Part shown: piece after piece, positions 36,965 through 47,199 of the stretch | Layout: each line of letters starts with the position of its first letter | Position numbering within the stretch: the stretch's first letter is position 1 | DNA from: Bacteroidota bacterium | GTDB taxonomy: Bacteria > Bacteroidota > Bacteroidia > Bacteroidales > JAAUTT01 | Length of the DNA stretch: 58,175 nt | Assembly: GCA_020048915.1 (NCBI GenBank) | Contig: JAIFLU010000102.1 | Span: 1-58,175 of the forward strand | Direction of reading: 5' to 3' | The notes under the pieces: generated by a model | Database searches by the model: none | Seen by the model: the letters and a program-made list of their open reading frames with translations, nothing else | Told to the model about the DNA's origin: nothing | Program-made: the position numbers and the translations under genes

Positions 36965-38668
36965 TTGAAATTAAACGGAATACAACTTATGAACTTCGAA
37001 CATTGTGCAAACAGCCTGAATAAATATAAGCTATCTCTATTTGTTTTTTCCGTACTAGGATTCACTTTCCCAATCCTCGCTCAAACTCCCATAAAAAAAG
37101 AAGTAGAGGTGGTAAAACCTTACAAACCTATTATTTCGGATGCCTACAAAATTAACGTATTGCCAAAAATTAGCGATTCGGTAACCATAAAACCCAGCTT
37201 CGATTATACGATAACCTCACAACGGGTTGAAACAGGATTTGAGGTTTCGCCTATCAACGCAGCTAAAATGGTTGGTATGCCACTCCCAAAACTCTATAAA
37301 ACCTATTTTAAACTTGGATTGGGCAATTACGCCACTACCTATGGAGAAGTTTTCGTGAATACCCTTCGTTCAAAAAAAGGGACTGGGGGAATTTATTTCA
37401 ATCATTATTCCTCCACCGGAAATGTAAAGTTGTTGAACGATCGGAAAGTATATGGTGGTTATTCCGACAACGATGCTTCAGTGTATGGCAAGCGCTTTCT
37501 TAAAAAAGCTGAACTTTATGGAAATATTGATTTCAGCAGCAAAACAGTTCACCATTATGGGTATAAACCCGATATTGATACCTCACTCGAAAAAGGTTCC
37601 ATTCGCCAGAATTTTATTCATTTTAATGCAAAAGGAGGCGTACAATCTACCCACGCCGATTCGTCCAGGCTTTTTTATAATGGATTTGCAAATTATCAAT
37701 TCACCCAGGATAAATTCGACCACAAAGAAAATGTTATTTCGTTAGACGCTGCATTTAGTAAGCAATTCAAGAATAATTTTGTGGGCCTGAATACCAGCTT
37801 CGATATTTTTAAACGCAGTCCCGAATTAGACTCCCTTACCAGTTCGCTCTTTTTGGTAAATCCTTATATTCTGCTTGCAACCAGCGATTACAAATTAAAT
37901 ATTGGATTTAACTTATTTATGGCGCACGAGGAAGATGGAAACTACCTGAAATTTTATCCGAAAGTTGATTTCCAGTTTAATGTGGTGAAAGATGTAATTA
38001 TCCCATTTATTGGAATTACAGGCGATGTAAAAAACCACTCCTATCACGATATTGCCTGGGAAAACCCTTATATACGCCCCGATTTAGTTGTGCGAAACAC
38101 CGACAGCCGGTTAAACCTCTATGGAGGTGTTAAAGGAAATCTTGGGGCCAAATCGAGCTACATTTTAAAATTGGCGATGAACGCAGCCAGCAATTATTAT
38201 TTCTATGTAAACGATTCATCGCGGTTATATAACCAATTTAAGGTTATTTATGACGAAGGGGACGTTTTTACATTATCGGGAGAGGTTTCGTACGATGCAT
38301 CCAATAAAATTGGTTTTCATGTAAATGCAAACTTTAACAATTATAATTTAACCAGGGAATTACATGCCTGGCACCAACCAAAATTCGATCTGAAATTTAC
38401 TACCCGGTATAATTTGAAGAACAAAATAGTTGCCAGCCTGGAGACCTATTACATCGGCAAACGCTATGCAAAGCCATATACGCTTGGGAGCGATCCTTTG
38501 GAACTGAAAGGGGCCGTTGATCTAAACCTGCTATTAGAATACCGGTATACAAAAATTCTTTCAGGTTTTATTCAGTTCCGAAATCTTGCTGCAAGTCAAT
38601 ATCAGCATTGGAATCAATACCCTTCGCAGCGGTTTTCGGTACTATTTGGGATGACGTATGCGCTTTAA
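36965..38668 (+). CDS. Outer-membrane beta-barrel protein, partner of the TPR protein
   Basis: 567 residues; the ATG at 36989 gives a cleaner signal peptide (cleavage near ILAQ) than that at 36965. The mature N-terminus has a short conserved-looking segment KKEVEVVKPYKPIISDAYK, then amphipathic strands typical of a TonB-receptor-like barrel (YFKLGLGNYATTYGEVFV, SGEVSYDASNKIGFHVNA, FRNLAASQYQHWNQY) to the C-terminal FSVLFGMTYAL. A standard plug domain is not obvious. The pairing with a large TPR protein suggests a jointly working envelope complex. I cannot name a substrate. Confidence 0.72.
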   Translation: MKLNGIQLMNFEHCANSLNKYKLSLFVFSVLGFTFPILAQTPIKKEVEVVKPYKPIISDAYKINVLPKISDSVTIKPSFDYTITSQRVETGFEVSPINAAKMVGMPLPKLYKTYFKLGLGNYATTYGEVFVNTLRSKKGTGGIYFNHYSSTGNVKLLNDRKVYGGYSDNDASVYGKRFLKKAELYGNIDFSSKTVHHYGYKPDIDTSLEKGSIRQNFIHFNAKGGVQSTHADSSRLFYNGFANYQFTQDKFDHKENVISLDAAFSKQFKNNFVGLNTSFDIFKRSPELDSLTSSLFLVNPYILLATSDYKLNIGFNLFMAHEEDGNYLKFYPKVDFQFNVVKDVIIPFIGITGDVKNHSYHDIAWENPYIRPDLVVRNTDSRLNLYGGVKGNLGAKSSYILKLAMNAASNYYFYVNDSSRLYNQFKVIYDEGDVFTLSGEVSYDASNKIGFHVNANFNNYNLTRELHAWHQPKFDLKFTTRYNLKNKIVASLETYYIGKRYAKPYTLGSDPLELKGAVDLNLLLEYRYTKILSGFIQFRNLAASQYQHWNQYPSQRFSVLFGMTYAL

Positions 38669-41218
<2,550 letters not shown>

Positions 41219-41530
41219 TTAATTAAAATACACAACAAAAAAGCCAGTTTGGAATTTCCCGACTGGCTCTTTTGTTTTAAAGCGCTTTGGTATTAGAAAG
41301 CTATTTATTGTTTCATTCGTTAGTAACCATAAGCATTCTCATTTAATCATCCATCAATCTTTATTAATTTAATAACTGAGAGACATTTCTTTCAGATTAA
41401 ATTTAGATAAAACCTCCCCATCTGTTTGTATCAGTTTTATGTCGTCAAATAAATTAAATTTGTCGCTGTCTTTAGATTTATCGAATCATTTAAAATATCT
41501 TCCTCCAATTTTTATAACACAAACTGAAGG
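41219..41530. other. 312-base gap: gyrB terminator and kinase promoter region
   Basis: It contains the gyrB terminator (listed separately). Further on, TAAATTTG at 41455-41462 fits the Bacteroidota TAnnTTTG -7 box about 70 bases before the kinase start, but a well-spaced -33 TTTG is missing. Nothing else is recognised. Confidence 0.45.
41242..41277 (+). terminator. gyrB terminator
   Basis: AGCCAGT (41242-41248) pairs with ACTGGCT (41262-41268) around a 13-base loop and is followed by CTTTTGTTTT. It starts 24 bases after the gyrB stop codon. Confidence 0.8.
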
Positions 41531-42595
41531 ATGGAAAATGTGAAGGGTTTAATATTCCGGCATCGGATTTTATGGCATGTCTTATTCTGGGTCGTTTGGT
41601 ATCTCTTTTACTCGTTTACCTATGGCAGCAATAACGAGGAATATTCCAAACAGTTTATAGCAAATTTGTATCTTCTCCCGGTTCGGATGATTGGAACATA
41701 TTCCTTAATCTATTTAATCCTCCCTTACTTTCTGTTTCGAAAAAAATACATTGAGTTTGGCTTGCTTATTCTTATCCATGCGCTACTGTTTGGAATTTTA
41801 ATTTGGTTTGTTTTCGAGTTCTTCTTTTTCTGCCCAGGCGGTATTATGTACGAAAGATATCATCCTTCGGGCTACATGTTTAAAATTTTTGGAAATTTGA
41901 TTCTAAACTACCAAATACCAGCAATTGCAGCAGGCATTGTTATGTTTAAACGCTGGTATATCGAACAGCAGCATTCGCTTGTTTTAGAAAAGGAAAAACT
42001 CGAAGCAGAACTTAAATTCCTGAAAACCCAAATCCATCCTCATTTTCTTTTCAATACCCTCAATAATTTGTATGCCTTAACCCTTCAAAAATCAGATAAA
42101 GCCCCTGATATTGTAATAATGCTTTCGAACCAGCTCGATTATATTTTATACAGTAGTAACGAAACAGAAGTAAAACTCGAAAGCGAAATCAATCAGCTTA
42201 AGGGATATATAGAGCTTGAAAAAATCAGGTATGGCGAAAGGTTAAATATCCAGTTTAACCTCGAAGGCGATTTGGACAATAAATGCATTGCCCCGCTCAT
42301 ACTTCTGCCATTTCTCGAAAATAGTTTTAAGCACGGAGCCAGTCGCGATACAAACTCCCCTTATATTAAGATTGACATTCAAATAAAAGATTTACAATTG
42401 CAATTCAGAATAGAAAACTCCTTTAAAGATGAATTACAAAAACCCGACAACTATACCGAAGGAATTGGGTTGAACAATGTTAAAAGGAGGTTGGAGCTTT
42501 TATATCCTCAAAACTACACGCTTGAAATAACAAAGGAAAATGATATCTTTAGTGTATTGCTTAATCTCCGGCTAACTCAGAAAATTATAAGCTAA
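41531..42595 (+). CDS. LytS-type sensor histidine kinase (His_kinase/HATPase_c)
   Basis: 354 residues. Four hydrophobic membrane segments fill about residues 12-140. A short coiled coil leads into the His_kinase box QIHPHFLFNTLNNLYAL near 167-183, where His 171 is the expected phosphorylation site. The ATP-binding part has PLILLPFLENSFKHGAS (N-box) and EGIGLNNVKRRLELLY (G-box). Such kinases pair with LytTR regulators; the partner follows after a single base. No periplasmic sensor domain is evident, so the membrane part itself likely senses the signal. Confidence 0.92.
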   Translation: MENVKGLIFRHRILWHVLFWVVWYLFYSFTYGSNNEEYSKQFIANLYLLPVRMIGTYSLIYLILPYFLFRKKYIEFGLLILIHALLFGILIWFVFEFFFFCPGGIMYERYHPSGYMFKIFGNLILNYQIPAIAAGIVMFKRWYIEQQHSLVLEKEKLEAELKFLKTQIHPHFLFNTLNNLYALTLQKSDKAPDIVIMLSNQLDYILYSSNETEVKLESEINQLKGYIELEKIRYGERLNIQFNLEGDLDNKCIAPLILLPFLENSFKHGASRDTNSPYIKIDIQIKDLQLQFRIENSFKDELQKPDNYTEGIGLNNVKRRLELLYPQNYTLEITKENDIFSVLLNLRLTQKIIS

Positions 42596-42596
42596 G

Positions 42597-43313
42597 ATGA
42601 GAGTAAAATGTATTATTGTAGACGATGAACCTCTGGCCATTGAGGTAATCAAATCGCACCTGTCTAAACTCGAATCATTTGAGATTGTGGCTGCCTGCAA
42701 TAATGCTATGGAAGCTTTTCAGATTATTAACCAACAGCGGGTTGACCTTATTTTTCTTGATATTCAGATGCCCGGTATGAAAGGTACCGATTTTTTGAAA
42801 AACCTGATTAATCCCCCCAAAGTAATTTTAACGACAGCTTATCGGGAATATGCCCTGGAAGGTTACGAATTAGATGTGGTAGATTATTTGCTTAAACCAA
42901 TTTCGAACGAACGTTTTATAAAAGCCATAAGTAAATTTCTTCAAACAATAAATTCGGGTACTGCCAATCAGCAATCACAAGCGGAATCCTTGCACGAAAA
43001 GTATGTTTATATTAACGTTAATAAAAAAGTCCACAAAATACTTTTAGATGATATCCTTTATGCCGAGAGTATAAAAGATTATATTTCCATAAATACTATT
43101 TCCGGAAAAATAGTTGCCAAATCGACTATCACTGCTTTCGAAAGTCTATTGCCTCCCAATGATTTTATGCGTATCCACCGTTCGTTTATAGTTTCCCTGA
43201 ATAAAATTAAAAGCTTTTCGGCACATGCAATCGAAGTTGGAAAAACGGAGCTCCCCATTGGGAGAAATTACCAACCACAGGTTTTCTCGAAACTTAAATA
43301 CACGCATCTTTAG
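42597..43313 (+). CDS. LytTR-family response regulator
   Basis: 238 residues: a receiver domain (about 1-120) with the acidic pocket IIVDDEP, phosphoacceptor Asp 55 in FLDIQMPG, the Thr in ILTTAYREYA and the Lys in LLKPISNERF. A LytTR DNA-binding domain follows (about 140-236), with VYINVNKKVHKILLDDILYAESIKDYI and the MRIHRSFIVSLNKI block. It is phosphorylated by the kinase encoded one base upstream and binds DNA. No target operon is obvious; the sugar-enzyme pair about 540 bases downstream is one candidate. Confidence 0.94.
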   Translation: MRVKCIIVDDEPLAIEVIKSHLSKLESFEIVAACNNAMEAFQIINQQRVDLIFLDIQMPGMKGTDFLKNLINPPKVILTTAYREYALEGYELDVVDYLLKPISNERFIKAISKFLQTINSGTANQQSQAESLHEKYVYINVNKKVHKILLDDILYAESIKDYISINTISGKIVAKSTITAFESLLPPNDFMRIHRSFIVSLNKIKSFSAHAIEVGKTELPIGRNYQPQVFSKLKYTHL

Positions 43314-43851
43314 GGCTGCAACTCAACAATTTTAGGTGTACTTAAAAACAATTTGTCGACACCATTCTGCTTTATATACTTCTCAATCCCACTTCCGTCG
43401 AAATTCTTAACCTATCAGTTTCATATTTTTTAGATTTGCTTAAACACGGTATGAAGGGTATTATGTTATTTGGTAACTATTCTTAAAGTAAACAAAGGTA
43501 TCAAGTCCTGACCGAACAATAAAAACCTTTCTTCCGAAAAAATATTAATCAACGTTTACGCTTACTTTTTTTTATACATTTTGATGCTTCTACTGCTACT
43601 ATCCGATACCTGCAACTATTTTACTAACGGCCAAGTTAGGCAGGTATCGGTTTTATTAACAACAAATTGTGCCATCAAAATTTCTAACAAAAAGCAAATT
43701 TGTATTTTTACGGATATTCGATTTTAAAACTATCGGAAACATTAGCCTAATGAGACTTATTTTTTTCGAAAATTCGCAGTAAATTAGGCAGGCCATAAAA
43801 ACGAATTCCATTACAACAAAAAATGTTTAACTAATATTAATACTGCTAACA
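43314..43851. other. 538-base gap with one strong hairpin
   Basis: No open frame of note. It holds the long hairpin at 43603-43657 (listed separately) about 290 bases after the regulator gene, leaving space upstream of the hairpin for an unannotated small RNA. The final 190 bases should carry the promoter of the oxidoreductase gene, but I find no clean TAnnTTTG box. Confidence 0.4.
43603..43657 (+). terminator. Long two-tier hairpin with T-rich tail
   Basis: CCGATACCTGC (43603-43613) pairs perfectly with GCAGGTATCGG (43640-43650). Inside, CTAAC (43624-43628) pairs with GTTAG (43635-43639), directly abutting the outer stem. TTTTATT follows. It looks like a terminator, but its distance from the response-regulator gene hints at a longer 3' UTR or a separate small RNA. 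Confidence 0.6.
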
Positions 43852-45258
43852 ATGAAAGAAAAAACAAGTGAAGAATTAAGCAGGCGAAAATTTCTTGGTA
43901 TGTCTGCATTAGGTATTACCGGTCTTACCATTCTTCCCAGTTGGACCATGAATGGAGTTAAGATAGCTCCAAGCGACAGGGTAGTTTTAGGATTTATTGG
44001 TTTAGGCCAGCAGGCTATGTCCGATTTTGCTGGATTTGCTTCTGTTCCTGGTGTTCAGGTTGCTGCATGTTGCGATGTTGACCAAATGAAACAGCTACGT
44101 TTTAAAAAAAGGGTCGAAACCTGGCAAACCAGCAAAGCCATGGCTGCACGTTGCGATATGTACGAACGTTATGAAGAACTTTTGAACCGGAAAGATATCG
44201 ATGCTATTGAAGTCGCCACACCCGACCATTGGCATGCCCTTCAAACTATTCACAGCTGTCAGGCAGGAAAAGATGTTTACGTGCAAAAACCATTAGCATT
44301 TACTATTCAGGAAGGCTTGAAAATGGTAAAAGTTGCCCGTGGAAATAAACGGATAGTGCAGGTTGGAAGTCAGCAACGCTCCAGCAAAGAGTTTCAGAAA
44401 GCAATTGAATTAGTTCAATCGGGAGCTATCGGCCATATCGAAAAAATATATTCTAAAGTAGGCGATCCTCCAAAACCGCTTGACCTTCCTGAAATGCCTG
44501 TTCCGGCTAACTTAAACTGGAATCTTTGGTTAGGTCCATTAAACGATTCTAAAATACATTATCATCCCGATCTTTGTCCTCCTATTTCACTCGAACCTGA
44601 GGAAAGAGAAAAACTTTGGGGCGCATGGCGCTGGTACCGCGAAACCGGTAATGGCTTTACGGCCGACTGGGGAGCTCATATGTTTGATATTTCCCAAGCA
44701 GCTATTGGCATGGATGGTTCAGGTCCTGCATTAATTACCCCTAAAGGATATAATGGTGCAAAATACCTTACCTTCAAATATTTGAATGGCATTGAAATGA
44801 CCGAACAACCATATCTTGAGGATATGCCAAACGCACAGGGTATTAAATTTATTGGTACAAAGGGCTGGATTGAAGTTGCCCGTGGATACCTGGCTTGTTC
44901 GGACGCGACATTGGTACCAAAAGAACTGGCTGGAAGAAGGCCTAAAAATATGACCCCGGAAGAACGGAAAAAAATGTTCGAAGAAATGCAAAAAAATGCT
45001 GCAAAAGGTAGTGGAAGCTTTGAAATTAGCGCCCCTCACATGCAGAATTTTATTGATTCGGTTCGTTCACGCAAAGATACCATTGCCCCAATTGAAGTTG
45101 GTTGCAGTACAAACACTCTTTGCTGCCTGGGAAATATAGCCACTGAATTGGGCCGTCCGGTTAAATGGAATCCTGCAACCTTAAGTTTTGGAGACGATAC
45201 GGAAGCTGCTTCGCACCGCTTAAACTGGTATCAGTACAAAAATCCTTATACATTGTAA
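43852..45258 (+). CDS. Exported Gfo/Idh/MocA-family oxidoreductase
   Basis: 468 residues with a Tat-type signal (LSRRKFLGMSALGITGL), so it is probably folded with its cofactor before export. The Rossmann fold starts with VVLGFIGLGQQAM, followed by DVDQMKQLR and DAIEVATPDHWHALQ. The catalytic-site motif, usually EKP, appears as VYVQKPLAF. The C-terminal domain includes WRWYRETGNGFTADWGAHMFDI, typical of the secreted Bacteroidota/Planctomycetota branch. Such enzymes oxidise or reduce sugar hydroxyls with NAD(P). It precedes an exported isomerase-like gene by 69 bases; the pair may act in 3-keto-sugar chemistry (inference). Confidence 0.9.
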   Translation: MKEKTSEELSRRKFLGMSALGITGLTILPSWTMNGVKIAPSDRVVLGFIGLGQQAMSDFAGFASVPGVQVAACCDVDQMKQLRFKKRVETWQTSKAMAARCDMYERYEELLNRKDIDAIEVATPDHWHALQTIHSCQAGKDVYVQKPLAFTIQEGLKMVKVARGNKRIVQVGSQQRSSKEFQKAIELVQSGAIGHIEKIYSKVGDPPKPLDLPEMPVPANLNWNLWLGPLNDSKIHYHPDLCPPISLEPEEREKLWGAWRWYRETGNGFTADWGAHMFDISQAAIGMDGSGPALITPKGYNGAKYLTFKYLNGIEMTEQPYLEDMPNAQGIKFIGTKGWIEVARGYLACSDATLVPKELAGRRPKNMTPEERKKMFEEMQKNAAKGSGSFEISAPHMQNFIDSVRSRKDTIAPIEVGCSTNTLCCLGNIATELGRPVKWNPATLSFGDDTEAASHRLNWYQYKNPYTL

Positions 45259-45327
45259 TAAACAATAATTATTCCGGGGTGTGGCTGCCTATCCCCGGAA
45301 TTTATTTCAATTAAAAAAACTAAGACA

Positions 45328-46278
45328 ATGGAAAATAAACGTGATTTTTTAAAAAAACTATCCTTATTAACAGTAGGTGGTGTTGTGGGATCCAGCATAG
45401 TTCCTGCGATAGCCTCCGAAAAATCGGCATCTTCTTTTTCTGCCGCCAAAAAATCAATTGGCTTGCAAATATATTCCTTAGGAAAAGAGTTAGTTGAAAA
45501 TGTACCTGCCGGTATGAAAAAAATTGCCGAGATCGGATATTCTACTATTGAATTAGCTGGGTATGGCAATCGTAAAATGGGTATTTATGAGGTTGCTGAT
45601 TATAAAAAAATTGTGGACGATGCCGGATTAAAAATTACAAGCTCCCATGTAAACCCTCCTGTTAGAAAGTATTCCGCCGATAATGTGGCACAAATTGACG
45701 ATTTTTGGAAGAAAACAGTTGAGGACCATGTGAAACTTGGCGTTAAATTCCTTGTTCAACCCGGGATGCCATCTATCGAAAGTCAGGAAGATGCTAAACT
45801 TGTTTGCGAAGTATTTAACAAAGCTGGCGAAGTTGCCAAAAGTGCCGGTATTAAATGGGGATACCATAACCATCATATGGAATTCAAACGGGTAGTGAAA
45901 GAATCGGAAAAAACAACAACAGAAAACCAAAATCCATTCCAGCAAAAAGGAGATGTAATTTACGATTTACTGCTAAATGGTACAGACCCAGGTCTCGTAT
46001 TCTTCGAAATGGATGTTTACTGGACTGTAATGGGACAAAACGATCCACTCGAATATTTCGAAAAATATCCAACCAGGTTCCCGGTTCTTCATATAAAAGA
46101 CCGTTCAGTTTTAGGTAAATCGGGGATGATGAATTTCGAAAATATTTTTAACCTCGCTTATAAAAACGGGTTAAGTGAATATTATGTTGAAATTGAAAAA
46201 GTAAAAACAAACATGACACAGTTTGAAGGTGTGAAAGATTGCTTTACCTATTTAAATAATGCATCTTTCGTAAAATAG
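45328..46278 (+). CDS. Exported sugar phosphate isomerase/epimerase-like TIM barrel
   Basis: 316 residues. The N-terminus (KRDFLKKLSLLTVGGVVG) resembles a Tat signal with Lys-Arg in place of the twin arginine. The barrel shows SIGLQIYSLGKEL, IAEIGYSTIELAGYG, KLGVKFLVQPGMP, IKWGYHNHHMEF (metal-site His region), LVFFEMDVYWTVM (Glu/Asp) and FPVLHIKDRS (His), all typical of xylose-isomerase-like enzymes. It follows the Gfo/Idh/MocA gene and shares the fold, but not close sequence, with the barrel at 5350-6312. The substrate is unknown. Confidence 0.88.
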   Translation: MENKRDFLKKLSLLTVGGVVGSSIVPAIASEKSASSFSAAKKSIGLQIYSLGKELVENVPAGMKKIAEIGYSTIELAGYGNRKMGIYEVADYKKIVDDAGLKITSSHVNPPVRKYSADNVAQIDDFWKKTVEDHVKLGVKFLVQPGMPSIESQEDAKLVCEVFNKAGEVAKSAGIKWGYHNHHMEFKRVVKESEKTTTENQNPFQQKGDVIYDLLLNGTDPGLVFFEMDVYWTVMGQNDPLEYFEKYPTRFPVLHIKDRSVLGKSGMMNFENIFNLAYKNGLSEYYVEIEKVKTNMTQFEGVKDCFTYLNNASFVK

Positions 46279-46295
46279 AGCTGTTAAATAATACA

Positions 46296-46426
46296 TTAAA
46301 GAGGCTGTGTAAAAAGTCAGTTAATAATCGCATTTCGACTTCGCTCCTTGCGACAATTAACTGACTTTCAGCGATCAGAATGAGCTATTTAAAATGCTTA
46401 ATCCCCTTTTTGCTCAGCCTCTTTAA
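46296..46426. mobile_element. MITE-like palindromic element, copy B, with perfect 12-bp terminal inverted repeats
   Basis: TTAAAGAGGCTG (46296-46307) and CAGCCTCTTTAA (46415-46426) are perfect inverted ends. Inside, AAAGTCAGTTAAT (46313-46325) and ATTAACTGACTTT (46356-46368) form a second perfect 13-bp dyad. The inner half matches the element at 6441-6512. It is too short to encode a transposase. The GAGGCTGTGTAAAAAG end resembles termini of insertion sequences in this phylum (recognition only), so it may be a non-autonomous derivative. Confidence 0.65.
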
Positions 46427-46435
46427 AAAAGTTAA

Positions 46436-46479
46436 ACTTCATAGAAAATGGCTTTAACCAAAATCTATGAAGTTTTTTC
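46436..46479 (+). terminator. Terminator of the oxidoreductase-isomerase unit
   Basis: ACTTCATAGA (46436-46445) pairs perfectly with TCTATGAAGT (46464-46473) around an 18-base loop, followed by TTTTTC. It lies after the palindromic element and may also serve transcripts arriving on the other strand. Confidence 0.65.
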
Positions 46480-46488
46480 TTTATGCCT

Positions 46489-46570
46489 TTAGTGCCCATA
46501 ATCGGTTTTTTTCATATCCTCAACTGATTCTTTAGTTTCGGGAACAATATTCCCTAATTAGATTAGTAGA
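46489..46570 (-). pseudogene. Remnant of an MFS-type transporter C-terminus
   Basis: In one minus-strand frame the sequence reads (F)CTLLLI, a stop, then LGNIVPETKESVEDMKKTDYG and H before a final stop. The VPETK...E block after a hydrophobic segment is typical of the cytoplasmic tail of MFS sugar-porter-like transporters. No upstream body remains; an internal stop interrupts it. Confidence 0.4.
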
Positions 46571-46609
46571 AGAGTACAAAATGCCCCCCAGCTCAGGCAT
46601 TACCAGATT

Positions 46610-47071
46610 CACCTTATCCTTTCAATATGACTATAGGGGCGGCTCCGATCTATATACCTCGGCTGGTGTAGGAGAATGGAAACTAAAATAGTATCGTTTT
46701 CATTGGAAAATAAATAACCGGTCATGCTTAAGCAATGCGTTAAACCATTGGTGGCAATAGGGTTACTTTTTACAATGTATTTCAATGAAGGATTATTCGA
46801 TGAATAGAATCTTTCCAATGAATTCGTAATTCTGCCTTTCCAAAGCTGGGTGCATAGGGGAAAATATTTGCAGCTGGCGGGTGCGTAGATGTATCATCAT
46901 CTTCAGTAGCCTCACGTTGCAGCATTAATTGACTTTCCTTTAGCCGGTGCCAATTGAGCTAAAATTCTCAGTTTTGGAATAAATCTGTCCCCCCCGCTCT
47001 GAGAGCATTTTCAGCACATTTGAATTCAATTTTTCAATTGTGTTGTTTAATGACAAAGCTTGAGTGTCCAT
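46610..47071 (-). pseudogene. Decayed N-terminal part of a class I/II aminotransferase
   Basis: Starting with an ATG at 47071, the minus strand reads in successive frames MDTQALSLNNTIEKLNSNVL, ..KMLSERGGQIY; then ILAQLAPAKGKSINAAT; then ANIFPYAPSFGKAELRIHWK; then NPSLKYIVKSNPIATNGLTH and CLSMTGYLFSNENDTILVS. In order, these match the N-terminal third of PLP-dependent aminotransferases (LSE.GK.IYFP.GILAQ..EAK, ..IFPYAPSFGK.ELR, ..TNGLTH.LS). At least three frameshifts are needed, one near a G7 run at about 46989-46995, and the lysine-bearing C-terminal part is gone. Confidence 0.7.
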
Positions 47072-47199
47072 AATTTTTATATTTTTAGTTATGGTATTAT
47101 ACTTCAATCATAGTGCGTATTTTTAAATTAATATGTATCAAGTTAATATTCCCTTATTAAATAAATATCTATCAATAAAATTAATAATCAGATTATTTT

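Larger units (their letters stand above)
46279..47199. other. 921-base region: palindromic element, terminator and decayed genes
   Basis: Contains, in order, a 131-bp palindromic element, a terminator hairpin, and minus-strand remnants of a transporter tail and of an aminotransferase N-terminus (each listed). No intact gene exists here. The last 130 bases upstream of the DUF4914 gene's end are AT-rich and featureless. Confidence 0.6.
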
